Positions 12,153 to 23,879 of a stretch of DNA of 64,000 bases are shown here, in pieces. The notes beneath the pieces were generated by a model. That model ran no database searches. It had not been told where the DNA came from and saw only the letters and a list, made by a program, of their open reading frames with translations. A program made the position numbers and the translations under genes. The stretch lies in assembly GCA_037074705.1 (NCBI GenBank), contig CM073594.1, forward strand, positions 16,568,307 to 16,632,306, in the 5' to 3' direction. Position 1 is the stretch's first letter. Every line of letters starts with the position of its first letter. This DNA is from Zhengitettix transpicula. Its lineage: Eukaryota; Arthropoda; Insecta; Orthoptera; Tetrigidae.

Positions 12153-12958
12153 TCTCTATTTTACAGAAATCTTTTCCACTGTTCTTCTTTGCAGGCCAGT
12201 AGAATACTAATTCTTTGTTTAACTTTTTTAAAAATCTAACCTTTAATTAATACAGTGTTATATAAATGTATTTATAGTTGAAATAATGTCCCTAAACCTA
12301 GCTAATATTTTAAAAATAATTGTATTAATTTACTCTATTATCCTTTACTGTAACTTCCTTTATTGAAATTGTAATTAAGTTTTGCAGTCACTTTATATTA
12401 GTGACCATCGAGAGAAACACTATCAATCTCATTTAACTCCAAAAAATATATTTATTCGACGCACATTTACACCGTTTTAGCATTATTGGAAAATTTCCAC
12501 CCCCACCCCTAGGGGTGTGGTAGTCGTGTCTCAACCCCCCGCACAGTGTTTGTTTCCTGGTTCGACAGACACACTTGTACAAAATAGTATGCGGAACATG
12601 CACACGAACAGTCAACTTTGTTTATAATATTTTAATATTACATCAATATATTTCCGAATTTTTCAATCGTCCCGGGTTCTTTACAGAAACTGTTAACTAA
12701 ATCTTCCCGTTTATCTAATCCAATTGAGAGAATTTTGATTTCATGTTCATTCCATTAAATTATCAGAGTTCTCTTTTCAGCATATTTAAGCATTATTATT
12801 ATTATTATTATTATTATAGATAAAAGCTTCAAATTTATTTCATGTTTAATATAGTTCTTAGTTACTACAAAAACAAAATTCCCCACCTCCTGCATACTTC
12901 ATGCATCTAGTGCCGTGGAAAACTGCCCAATTGTAGATTAAATAAATACATACATACT
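12153..12958 (+). repeat. (TACA)n-tailed repeat, copy 2, interrupted
   Basis: The parts 12153-12375 and 12906-12958 together match 2046-2346. Between them sits repeat J (12378-12905). The tail GTAGATTAAATAAATACATA follows the interruption, so this copy is older than the repeat J insertion. Confidence 0.6.
12378..12905. repeat. Interspersed repeat J, copy 2, nested
   Basis: Direct copy of 9186-9660, inserted inside the (TACA)n-tailed repeat. It keeps the block with CACAGTGTTTGTTTC and carries (ATT)n near 12792-12815. The two flanks of the host repeat define its borders to within a few bases. Confidence 0.65.
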
Positions 12959-13141
12959 GTAATTTGTTACATTTATCAGTTGATAATAATTATAAGAAGA
13001 AGAAGAAGCAGGTTTATATCTTTGGGTTTGTTTTTATAGTTGTTTTATCATTGTTTTGTTAGTTGCTTTGGTGATGGCGCTTGGGTGAACAATAAATTAA
13101 TTAAAGGAGACGGAGTTTATTTTTTTAATATGTATACCCTG

Positions 13142-13142
<1 letters not shown>

Positions 13143-13188
<46 letters not shown>
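13143..13188. repeat. (TA)n microsatellite
   Basis: About 23 uninterrupted TA units. Confidence 0.95.
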
Positions 13189-13191
<3 letters not shown>

Positions 13192-13286
13192 ATGACCTGA
13201 ACCCCCTGGAGTATAATAATAATAATTAAAGAGATTATTATATTACATAAAAAGCTACAATAAATCATTAACATACTATATATCTA

Positions 13287-14065
13287 TCTATATATATAAA
13301 AAAGAATTTCTGTTCGTTAGTCTCACTAAAACTCGAGAACGGCTGAACGGATTTATCTTATCTTAGTCTTGAAATGTTCGTGGAGGTCTAGGGAAGGTTT
13401 AAAAGACGAGAAAAAATCGAATAATTTCCGAATAAAACCCTAAAAACAGCCCTTTTCTATTTCCCATACAAACGTTTTCGAAATAAAATACAAATCTACA
13501 CCAGTCGAGCAATTTTCACCAAATTTCGTACACGTGTTTCTTTGCGACCAGGAAACAAACACTGTCTGGGTGAAACGCCTCTTCCACTCCCAGAAGCGGG
13601 GGTGGAAATATTTAAACATACTAAAACAGCCGATATTTGAGTCGGATAAATATTTTTAGGGGTCAAAGTTATTGATAGTGTTTCTATCAATGTTATCTGA
13701 ATACAATTTTCATCCCCTACGCCCTGTGAAAAGGACACCCTTCGGGTTTGGGGTGGAGATGCTTTACAGTAAACTAACGCGAATACAACCGAGATTGGAG
13801 TCAAATCAAAGGTTATGGAAGTCACTGTGTTTAGTTACGACATTCAAATTGTCATTTACCCCTCCGATGCAGGGGTAGCGGGGTGCAAATTTTGGAACAT
13901 GCAAACACGGCAGATATTTGCGTTGAAGAAATATTTTTCAGAGTTAATTATAATGATTAGGGTTCGAGTAGCGTTACATAAAAATTGCGCAAAAGCAGCC
14001 GAAATTGGAGTCATGTCGGGGGTTATAGATAAATGACATCTCGGGCAACGCCGGCAACCCAGCTA

Positions 14066-14066
<1 letters not shown>
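13287..14066 (+). mobile_element. Non-autonomous Helitron-like element, copy 2
   Basis: It starts A|TCTATATATATAAAAAAG and ends CCCAGCTAG|T. It is the inverted near-copy of 10103-10880 and shares start and end signals with the more distant element at 45294-45895. All three lie between A and T with no target duplication. A (TA)n tract abuts the 3' end. No protein-coding part is credible. Confidence 0.55.

Positions 14067-14111
<45 letters not shown>
14067..14111. repeat. (TA)n microsatellite
   Basis: About 22 TA units directly after the CTAG end of the Helitron-like element. Confidence 0.95.
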
Positions 14112-14115
<4 letters not shown>

Positions 14116-14224
14116 ATGAATTGAAGCCCTGAAGTATAATAATAATAATTAAAAATATTATTATAATACATACATACGTACAAAGCTACAAATCCTGTTC
14201 TTTTTTCACATGTTTTATTAATTC

Positions 14225-14830
14225 GTAAATCGCCAGAACAATAAAGTTAATTAACTTAATGTAGCTGTGTCTCGTCCGCTAACCTTAGTAAATGCTGTAA
14301 GACACACAAGGATAAATCACTCGGTGGCAATAAAAAAGTCCTTTTCCTCCCGTAGGGACAAGGCCGCACTGTCCCCCAAGGGCGGGGGCGTTGGACTTCA
14401 CAGGCAAATTTGTGCAGCCCCGTCAAGCACGGTCACATTAATTATAGGCGAGCATGTGAGAACCGGCATATGCTTGACGGGAACAGTAAGGGAGGAGAAA
14501 GAGGGGGGGGGGCAATTAATTGCTCTCGTATTGCGGGCATTCTTTCGTGTAAATATTGCCTAGTGAAGCTCGTGACTCAGGCAGACGAACACCTGGCAAA
14601 GGCCACACGCGAGGCCAAAGAATATGTTGTGTGTTTTTTTTGTAATATGCTGCCGTTTTCAGCCTTATAAAATCATTCTTGAAGGTGTGCAGTATTCATT
14701 AAATACATTTACGGCTACACCTTTGCTGCGGAGGAACATTCTTTGAGTCATCACTCAAGATTGATGCGAGGTGTTCACTACCAATTCTCTTGTGGTGTGA
14801 CGTTGAATGCTGCTGGTCTGAGATTCATGA
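14225..14830. promoter_or_regulatory. Candidate conserved non-coding island
   Basis: GC-richer and single-copy in the window, with AAAGTTAATTAACTTAATG near 14243 and CACATTAATTATAGGC near 14432. Frames of 86-98 codons on the plus strand have no domain and overlap each other, so I do not call them genes. It resembles the islands near 6.3, 18.6, 53.3 and 57.5 kb. Confidence 0.3.
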
Positions 14831-15315
14831 CCCTGGTCAGATATATATACATATATATAAAATAAATTAATTCCGCCATTGTTCAGGTAACGCAAGTCAT
14901 AAAAAAAAAGCAAGTATATTGGTTTGCTATGAAATTTTGACTGAATTTAACAGTTAATAAGGAAACGCCATCGATGCAACAATTGAAACAGTAAATAATA
15001 CTGTAACATAAATTTGTATTTAATCATTGTTTATTTGTAACGACTTTCCCTCTCTATGAAATTAAAATTTTTACGTCATTACCTAAAGTATTATTTTCAA
15101 GAGCTGCAGGAAGCTAATTTACTGTCTATTGTGCTTTTTTTTTTAATTTCAATTTTCATTACCGAAAAGTTTCAGAAGACGCCGCAATTAGTCATGCCTG
15201 GATAATATGTTTTCTTTTTTGGTTATTACATTCACTTAGGTATTTCTGCAGCTACAACAAATATGTATTGTTTTTCGAAAATTTCTCCTTTTCTGGCCAC
15301 TAACGTCTGTCATTT

Positions 15316-15395
15316 ATTAATTCTCAGTCTGAACTACTTGCACGACGCTTAACTTTATTAACTGTCAGTCTCAACTACTTGCACGACGCTCAACT
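15316..15395. repeat. Short tandem duplication (about 40 bp, two units)
   Basis: AACTACTTGCACGACGCT occurs twice about 41 bp apart, directly 5' of the retroposon copy at 15424. Confidence 0.7.
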
Positions 15396-15423
15396 ACGAG
15401 AGTTAACAGATGAAGAACACATA

Positions 15424-15973
15424 AGCCTGCGAGAGGATTCTCTCGCAGGTAACCTGCGAGGGATTTTCTCTCGCAGGCAGAACCTTTTAGGACCGATACG
15501 AATGGGCTACCTTTGGGTATGTCATTTCCTCTCCGTTTTTGAACTAAGATTCCCACAAGCCGAGGCACCTCGGCCTGTTCTGAGAGGTGTATGTTCCGGG
15601 GGTCGCAGACCTTGGGCATACAGTAAGAGTTGTTCGCTATTCCCATTGGAATAGTCGGCCAGCTGCCTCCTAAACTGGTCGAGGCACGGAGAAGGGAATG
15701 CTGCGTGCCCACAGCAAACTCCTCTCCCGCTATCGGAAGGGCGTGGGACAAGTACCCAATGCCCGACCTACCTGATGCAGGTTTTCCTAGGATTTCCCTG
15801 CATTTCTTTAGGCGAATGCCGGGTAGGATCCTTAACATATAGCCCGGATAGTTAACCCTTGGCTACCTTCCTCTACCCTTCCGCATCCCCCCTTTCAAAT
15901 CCCTTCCTATGCTATTAAAGGGGAATTGCCCAAGTGGATCACCCTCATGTAGCCTGTTGCCCTAAAAAAAAAA
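15424..15973 (+). mobile_element. ATR retroposon, near-full copy with A-tail
   Basis: The element starts with two copies of a small hairpin (CTGCGAG...CTCGCAGG), continues through CCTCTCCGTTTTTGAACTAA, GCCGAGGCACCTCGGCCTG and TAGGCGAATGCCGGGTAGGA, and ends at GTAGCCTGTTGCCCT followed by ten A. Other copies share the right end and A-tail but are cut at different left positions, as expected for target-primed retroposition. Overlapping frames on both strands (up to 155 codons, minus) show no known domain. I cannot tell whether it is a SINE or the 3' part of a LINE. Confidence 0.7.
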
Positions 15974-16049
15974 GGTGAAGAACCAATAATGAAACTTTGA
16001 ACGCGAAATTTCTCAAATGTCTTAACAAGAAATATCAGAATGGAAACAA

Positions 16050-16150
16050 ATCACGACCGTACTTGGAATCGGTCTCTGGTCTTCCGCCTAGTAATTGGGT
16101 GGTGCTTTACCAACTAAGCTATCCAAGTCGACTCCAGGGCCCGGGTACGA
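16050..16150 (-). mobile_element. tRNA-derived SINE head or tRNA pseudogene
   Basis: On the minus strand TAGCTTAGTTGG (16121-16110) is a perfect pol III A box, and AGACCGATTCC (16075-16065) is close to the B box, with about 35 bp between them as in tRNA genes. Flanking arms do not fold into a complete cloverleaf by eye, and upstream is GTCGACTTGG, so a tRNA-derived SINE is more likely than a working tRNA gene. Confidence 0.55.
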
Positions 16151-16559
16151 GACATCCCCCATCAATTGTATATTTTCCCACCCTTAATATTTTAATATAA
16201 TGGCCTATTAAATGGCTGAGCTTTAACACTGGACGTTCATGCTGAAATAATTAAATATTTTTTTAAAAGGAAAATTATAATGGAGCTGTAAATTTGAACT
16301 TTGGCGGTATAAATGCGTGTAAATATATTTTAATTATATAATTTCGCTTACCAGATAATTTAATATCCTATGAAATTTTTGTTTTTAATATTTTTGTTTT
16401 ACGAATGGACGTCAGATCTGTTGGTTTACCTTGGCTAGTGAATAATTATAATCTTATCTTTAAGACGAGGAAGAAATAATAAATGATAACTCATTTGTAA
16501 TACCAGAATAAAATTCTTAAGGTGAGATGAAATTTTTAAGACGAAGCTGTTTATATTCA

Positions 16560-17240
16560 GTTAACTGAAGTCAGTAAAGTTGTTAACCACCTGCAGCTTA
16601 AAGATAGAGTTGTCACTTCTCCAGTAAGGAAAAATAGGAAACCTTTCATAGGAGCCGTAGATGCAGACATGATTTTATCTTGATAATGGCAATTATTATT
16701 TACCTTCACGATGGGGGCCCTGGACAGATTGTTGTTGGTCGTGGAGAGAGATTCGTGGGAGGCGCGCGGGGCTGTTGTCTCAAAACAAGGCTTCACTTAG
16801 GCAGAAATTGCCGGGAACTAATGTAATCACATAGTATTAGCGCCTATTCCGGATAGCGGAGTAGCTGGGCGGACGATCACACCTGCTCGCAGCTCAAGAC
16901 GTGATAACGCGAGGCCTAGCAGCTTCGCCAACAACAACTTCACACATCTACTGCACCATTTTAAATTTCCACATAGACCATATAAATAAATTTACACTGA
17001 GTGATCGAAATATTCAAATCAATCTGGTGCTCATGAATGGTCAACGACTTGCAACCAGACATTTGGCACAAATGCCTACGAACGAACTGGAAAAATAAGG
17101 CACAACAATGAACACTTGTTGCTCTTCGGGAGAGACAAAAAAAAATTTCACGGCTACGAAGCTGTGAACTCCTCAATCCTACAGACACCATGACACCAAA
17201 ACACATCTCTATGGTCGGTAACACCAGTGGTGCCATCTAC
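16560..17240. other. Gene-free, single-copy stretch
   Basis: Moderately GC-rich, with no recognisable protein. Frames of 65-91 codons on both strands overlap and lack domains. It may be regulatory or an unknown old repeat. Confidence 0.25.
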
Positions 17241-18539
17241 TTGACAGAAATAATTTTTTTAAAAAACAGATACATTTATTTAGGAATTTTAGTTTGTCGT
17301 TGCCGACCTCCGACAACGACTTTCGAGTAGGAATGGAAGATTTTGGCTGCCACTTCCCGTTGCAGGGAGATTTGGTGGCGAAATGAGGACAGTGCCGAGG
17401 ATTGCTGAAGAAGAGACTGAGAGAAACACAGTTCTGAGGTATTGTCGGACGAGATAGTCATTGAATGATACAGAAGTGAGGAGAAATTAAATAAATTATA
17501 GTGAGATGGGCAAGAGTTGAGGAGGAGGAATACCGAGGACGTGAGTTGAAGAAGCCAAGAAATGAGTTGCGATATTCGTCTAATACCAGCGGGTGATAGA
17601 AATGTTAATAGAACTGGATCCAAGGAGGACGACATTTTCCGCCAGAGGGGAGAACTTCCCCTGATATATCAGTGAGCGAAAATTATGACTCTTGAGATGG
17701 TCATGCAAGCCAGGACTTCAGTCAAACTGTGTCCAATATGGGCTGAATTCCACAGTTTACGTCTGCATCGTGCGACAACAATAATAATTCTCGTCTTGAT
17801 AGATCTACAAACATTCTGAGTAGCGTCCCTACTGCATGGCCCAAAATCATCTTCGAGAAAAAATTTCATAACTGTTCTTACTACCATATTTCTGTAATTA
17901 TAATAATTTATATTATTTAAAAAATACCGTTTTTATTAAAAATAATTTTTAAAATATTCATCTTCACCCCAATGTAATTTATAGCACCCTAAAAATTAAT
18001 GAACGGGAGCAGTATCATTAATTTAAAGCCTCTGGAAAACTGTTGTTGAAGCTCAATTGAATAATGTGTTTAATAATCATAAAAAATTAAATGAAAATTA
18101 TTTTGTCTGTATTTAAATAAATTTTCTAACCATCTATTTCGTATTAATTACAAAAAAATCGTAAAATTGGGGAATAATAGAATACTATCCTATATTATTT
18201 AATCACAACCGTAGAACATGATTGTAACTCTTCCGACATTTTATAAATAGACGGGAAAGTCTTCTTTTATATGTTTTTTTTTACTAATTAGTTGGTTCTA
18301 TTGCTCCAGAAAATATCTCATCTAGATAAATATGGGTGTTTAGTTAGTTATAGTACGTATATCTGTGTCTTTCAAAGTTTCTTTGCCTGTTTATTTCTCC
18401 TCTTTCTTCATACTGCCACTTTACGATCAAGAAGAGTTTCCCTGATATTTTTCGCAACTAAATACATCAGCCATAATCCAGGATCTGCTGCAAGAGTTCA
18501 GGTACAAAAAAAAGAAGCAATTGGGGGCGGGGGGTGGGG
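17241..18539. other. Gene-free stretch
   Basis: A minus-strand frame at 17276-17635 (119 codons, Ser/Leu-rich) is the longest here. It has no domain that I recognise and no clear Kozak or splice context. The remainder is AT-rich. Confidence 0.25.
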
Positions 18540-18830
18540 GGAGGCGTGAACCTCAGTCCGTGGCTATTTGATTGACTTTGGTGGGATGACATGGACCACA
18601 GGGCCGGGGTCTTGGACTAATTGCACCCGCGAGCGGTCTTTTCCCAATCACCACGTGAGCACCTGTTCTAATTACCGGCGTTAATTGCTTCTGGACTCTC
18701 TCGTTGCCTTGCGAACGGCAGGGGGGTTCTTCCTTCCTGCAGCCCGCCAGATGCGGGATTGTTGTCGGCTTACTAATTTGAATGTCGCCTTCACTAATCC
18801 AAATGTCGATTTGATAGATCACATAAAGTA
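18540..18830. promoter_or_regulatory. Candidate conserved non-coding island
   Basis: It is GC-richer, begins after a G run and has several homeodomain-type cores: GGACTAATTGCACC, TTCTAATTACCGGC and GTTAATTGCTTC within about 80 bp (18612-18692), plus the E-box CACGTG near 18651. No credible coding frame. Confidence 0.35.
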
Positions 18831-19669
18831 AATTGTCTTACGCCCAATAACAACGTAACTGTCCTCCCATATTGAGATAAGACCAAAAAAAATTAAATTA
18901 AAATACTGCAAGTGACTAAAACGTGAGAGCTTGAGTAAAGTACCCACTGTTTTATTACACCTTCAAATATTTAGAAAATATTCTATACATTAAGTTGCTT
19001 CTAATCTTCTTGGGGAATTGTTTCTACATGTCGCTGAGAGTAATCAAGAATAATTCAGGACTTCTTCAGAGAATCCTATAACCTCTCATCTACCTGCTGT
19101 AGTAAAGTTCTTTAATAATCGTGGACACGACTTTTAACACAGTTGCGAGATTTTCCAGTGTTGCCATGTCACTCGCCATCAACATTGAATTGAACTGACA
19201 CACTCTGATCTAGGCGACTTTTGACATTTCCGGAGCGTGATGGCCTTGTCGCGCTTTACCAGTCCCATACATGGGCAACTGTACAGTTGTTGTTGTTTTT
19301 TCACTTTAAATGCATTTGAATATGAGTGTCTCTAGAAACTCAAATCTTAATGTTGTCATTTCTTGTCTGAGAATATTATTGATGGAGGTATTATATATTA
19401 TTGTCCTTTAGTCGATATTTTATCGTGGTGATTTCTAATAACATGAAGACATTGCGTGAGCATTGTCCACGTCGGATCGTTCTTTTCTTTCATCTGGTGA
19501 GAATTGGAGGATGTCGACGCTAAAGATCAGGAAAAGACAAAGCGTGAAAAGAGAAGGTGTTGGCAGACTCTGCAAGGAAGTGGTGGAGGTGGTGATAAGT
19601 TCAACTGTAAAAGTCATATTCTTGGAATAAACTGAATCACTATTCACTCGAAATGTATTTCATATAATA

Positions 19670-20204
19670 CGAGGGGTGATCAGAAACTACGGTAACAGAG
19701 CCTGCATGTGAAACGTGTACATTTTAAACAGACACCCGACACAGTATATAATTTTTCGATAACGTCTCCATATCAGTTTGTCGTCACAAAGTGTTTCACC
19801 TCCACGTCTGAAGCGAACGGTCGGTCGCTTACGTGCTCCTTCAACTGAGGAAAAAGGTGAAAGTCGCTTGCTGTAAGGAAGGTGGTCGATGATGTCAACA
19901 GCTCGGTGGTTTCCTGGGCGCGTAGTCGAGAAGAAAGACTCCGCCCTTGGAGAGACTTTCACCCTTTACTTTCCTCACTTGTAGGAGCACGTAGAGGGCC
20001 GACAATTCGTTTCAGGCGAGGGCGGTGAAACACTTCGCGGAAAACGGTACTGAAAAAAGAAACCACAGAATTTTTTTTACCAGGAGGAATTATTCACACT
20101 CAAGTACCGAAGTTACAACGGATATGGAGACTATGTCTAAAAATAACCAACTGGTCGTAGGAAATAAAATGTACACGTTTCAATCCGTTTCTGATCACCC
20201 CTTG
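19670..20204. mobile_element. Mariner-type fold-back built from two 3' ends
   Basis: TA flanks both ends (19668-19669 and 20205-20206). The termini are inverted: CGAGGGGTGATCAGAAA and CAAGGGGTGATCAGAAA when read inward, followed on both sides by GAAACGTGTACATTTTA. On the minus strand the left half (about 19730-19970) encodes, across a frame change, DFHLFPQLKEHV and FASDVEVKHFV, typical of the mariner transposase region around and after the third catalytic Asp. The right half (plus) repeats the family's C-terminal end. Two 3' portions are thus joined head to head, and the 5' half is missing. Confidence 0.65.
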
Positions 20205-20410
20205 TACTAATATTGGACTTGAAACTCGGCAATATAATGAGTCTCCGAACTCTTCCGATTGGTGTGTGATATTTCGGTGGAAATTAAGCATCCCGCCATG
20301 TTGGGACCCACCAAGGAACCTGAGTCTGATCAAGTGCTAGACCAGAAATCACTTGGGACTAACAGTTAATGTACAAATATATCATTTACTCATTAGTTAA
20401 TATTAATAGC

Positions 20411-20902
20411 AGGTAGAACCTTGTATGAGAGACACGAAGGGGCTACCTTTGGGGATGCCTTTTCCTCTCCGTTTTTGAACTAAGGTTCCCACAAGACGAG
20501 GCACCTCGGCCTGTTTTGAGAGGTGTATGTTCCGGGGTCACAGGCCTTGGGCATACGGTAAGAGTTGTTCGCTATTCCCATTGGAACAGTCGACCAGCTG
20601 CCTCCTAAACTGGTCGAAGCACGGAGAAGGGATTACTGCGTTCCCACAGCAAACTCCTCTCTCGCTATCGGAAGGGCGTGGGACAAGTACCCAATGCCCG
20701 ACCTACCTGATGCAGGTTTCTCTAGGGTTTGTCCTGCATTTTTTTAGGCGAATGCCGGGTAGGATCCTTAAAATATAGCCCGGGGGCCCTAGTTAACTCT
20801 TGGCTACTTTCCTGTACCCTTCCACATCCCCCCTTTCAATTCCCTTTCCTATGCCACTATGTGGATTACCCTATACACAGCCTGTCTACACCCCAAAAAA
20901 AA
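20411..20902 (+). mobile_element. ATR retroposon copy with A-tail
   Basis: Same family as 15424-15973, lacking the 5' hairpins. It starts near GGTAGAACCTTGTATGAG and ends in a run of eight A after CTGTCTACACCCC. A deletion of about 20 bp removes part of the conserved segment before the tail. Confidence 0.75.
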
Positions 20903-21029
20903 TTACAATTTTTAAGGGGGTATATCAGGTGTAATTCTCACCGATCATCCTTGTTTCCCTACCAGTCAATTGTATTTTCAATTCGTGCCTTGGTTCAGTC
21001 TCCAAATAATTTTTTTTCTGCTATTGTGG

Positions 21030-21480
21030 GCAGGCTTCTTTTTCCCCCTACGTCCATAGGACCACGAGTTGCGTGCGAGTTTGGTTTCATTTAAGAGCGG
21101 ACTTGCAGGTCTCTATTTTCACGCTTGCCAGCAATTAGTCTCGACGACCGGACGCTTTAAGTTGGTAATGGAAAGAGGACGCAATAAAGTGTGTTAGCCA
21201 GGCAGTTGGCACTGGTTTAATAGAACGCGATTGAAACAAGTTGAGAGTTTCCCCGAGGAGAGCGAAGGGAAGGGAAACAGCCACCGCGCGCGTGCACACG
21301 CGTAATGGTCACATTTTATTAAGCGGACAGTCGCAACGACACGCAATGCGAACAACACGCCAACTGCTAACGATTTGTAGGTCCCGTAATTACGAGAACT
21401 CGACCACTGTGTTTCTCCCCGCAGAGTCCAGACTGAATATTACAGATCAACCTGCCATCTGGTCCTAAAAGAGCGGAAAT
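21030..21480. promoter_or_regulatory. Candidate non-repetitive island
   Basis: GC-richer, single-copy in the window, with CCAGCAATTAGTCTCG and CCGTAATTACGAG. The plus frame 21241-21468 has no domain. Possible regulatory block. Confidence 0.25.
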
Positions 21481-22664
21481 CAAAAGGGAGGAGTTAATAA
21501 ATACCAAAATCAAAGAAAAAACGTTCACCTTATCGTTATTAATATAATAAACCTAAAAGTATATACTTTTTACAAGCCGCTGTAACGAGGTAGAGTCTCT
21601 TTATCAGTCCCATCATTGTGACTGGGGAACATTAACAATAGGAGATACGAGAAGTTTCCATTCCGATCTATGACGAAGACGTTCTAGTGCGACCTAGCAC
21701 CACCTCTGTTGTCTGTAGTCATACAGTGGTTGAGTGTCAGACCAACAAGGGTCAAGCAGCAGGTAATGACAAAATCTAACTGTCACACAGAAGAGTCCAT
21801 TATTGTCCAATTAACATCATGGTCAAAAGGACTGTTGATGTAGATGAGCAGAAATAACCATGAACCATAGAACGGACCTTGTTGAATAAACAACATAGTG
21901 AGTAAGTACCTATAGGTACTAATATTTTTTTAAAGGTAGTGTGATTTTAATTATAGGACAGGAAGGATGATTATAACAAAACAGTTAAAACGTTCCAACC
22001 GATTATTTAAAAAAAAATTAAACACTTGGAGACTGTTTACGGTTATTTATGCTCACCAATTAACATTTTAAATGACCTTCTAAATTCCATTGGAAATATT
22101 AATAAAAACAAAATACAATCGCAGACAAATTGTATTGTCACGTAACATTTCTTTCTATTCAATTAAGGAAGAAATAATACGTTGTATCTCGCTATAGCGT
22201 CACTGTCACGTCTACACACTATATAAAAAAATATTTTCCCACATTTTTAAAAGAGGATTCATTTTTGTTGAATGGCTGACGAGTAAACACACATCTTAAA
22301 TAAAATAAAACCTTATATATTGTAACGTTCGTCCCTTTCTTTAATTTTTTTATGGCGCCAGTTAATTTTTTTTTAAAAAAAATATCAAACTACCGAAACA
22401 ATTCTTCGTACGTCATTGCTCGATGAATAAATTGCATGTGTGTACATTACTGTAAGGAGTGATCAGTAATCCTCTAAGACAAACTTCGCGTACAGTACCT
22501 TTTACAATCCAATGCTTCGAGCTCCATCCCCGACGAGGCCTACACGGCAACTGCCTTCACAACTCTTAGCTCGCGCCATCCACACAACAATGACCAACAA
22601 TATACGGCGCGGCAAAAAGGACGCCGACAAAGGCAACAATATCACAGTAAAAAATTACGTCTGA
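21481..22664. other. Gene-free AT-rich stretch
   Basis: No gene or recognised repeat. A T-run/A-run junction lies near 22366-22382. Confidence 0.3.
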
Positions 22665-22930
22665 TAGAAAATAATGAATAAGAAAGGTAGCCAATACAGG
22701 CAAAAGAAGGGTAATATAAATACCAGACAACAACGTTTCTGGGATCCTTGTTCCCTTTCGTCAGGTGCTGAGAAGAACCTTTTGAGTGTTGTTAACTGAC
22801 CAGAGCAGTTGTGTCGCTCTAGGCTCTTCTCAGCACTTGACGAAAGGGACAAGGATCCCAGAAACGTTGTGTGGTATTTATATTACCCTTTTTTTTGGTC
22901 TGTATTGGCTATCTTTATTATTAAATATCA
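22665..22930. mobile_element. Penelope-like termini, back-to-back palindrome
   Basis: The left arm (about 22676-22770) and right arm (about 22825-22922) are inverted copies of nearly 100 bp sharing AACGTTTCTGGGATCCTTG, with only about 50 bp between them. This is the cleanest palindromic copy of the family in the window. Confidence 0.7.
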
Positions 22931-23655
22931 CAATATATTGGTCGTACAGGAATGTCTCTCGAAAAGAGAATTTTAAGTCCATAATTAATAATAATTTTAG
23001 GTCAACTCCTACAAGTTGTACAAGTTTATCGAAAAATTTGGGACCCAATTGATGGGAAATAAATTATGATTGTACTTAAGGAGACTAACGTCCACAAAAT
23101 AGGAATATTTTGGAAGCTATAAAGATCCACCAAAGCTATGAAAATGTTTTAAATGAGAAGAAGGAAGTAGTGGGAGTAGTCTACTCTGATATATCGATTT
23201 TTCGTAAACAATTTTATGTAAAAAGAAAAATTTGTAATATATTGTATTGTGTCATTGCAACTGTAGAGGCGCTCGTGCAGATGCGACAACACATCCCCTG
23301 TGTTGTTTAATGTACAACACTGTGACGATTATTTTCGAAAGAACGAAAGCTCCTGATTTTTTTCATAATTTTTCACGTCACTATTTACACTGTATTTATC
23401 GAACCGTAAGGCAATGTTATTATTTTTTTTTTAAAAAAAATTGTTACTGTGGCTCCAATTTATTAATTTAAATAAAAGTGAGATGGAGACTTGATCGCCA
23501 TTTTATGGTTACACTCTTTGCCAACGGAAGTCAACGGAGATGAGCACTGAACCAAATAACGTATCCTGAAACCCGAAAGACACGTTATTACGATAATAAA
23601 AAAAACAGTACAGAGGACCATGGATCATCGAGGCCATTTACAGAATGTTGAAAAA

Positions 23656-23708
23656 TCAAGGACACATTCTGGCAATCACGTTTACTTGGTCGTATTTCCA
23701 GGAGAAAC

Positions 23709-23758
<50 letters not shown>

Positions 23759-23808
23759 AGGACACATTCTGGCAATCACGTTTACTTGGTCGTATTTCCA
23801 GGAGAAAC

Positions 23809-23850
<42 letters not shown>
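23656..23850. repeat. Duplicated 100-bp unit with (TA)n
   Basis: The sequence from TCAAGGACACATTCTGGCA to ACATTTATATA occurs twice, about 101 bp apart, each followed by a long (TA)n tract. The Tyr/Ile-repeat frames across it are microsatellite translations. Confidence 0.85.
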
Positions 23851-23851
<1 letters not shown>

Positions 23852-23879
23852 AAACTATATAACACAGTAAGTGGCACGG

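Noticed and set aside
15371..15838. 155-codon minus frame, longest of its area
   Set aside because: It lies inside the ATR retroposon, shows no domain and is not conserved as protein among the other ATR copies.
17276..17635. 119-codon Ser/Leu-rich minus frame
   Set aside because: Low-complexity composition without recognised motif; no sign of exon structure.
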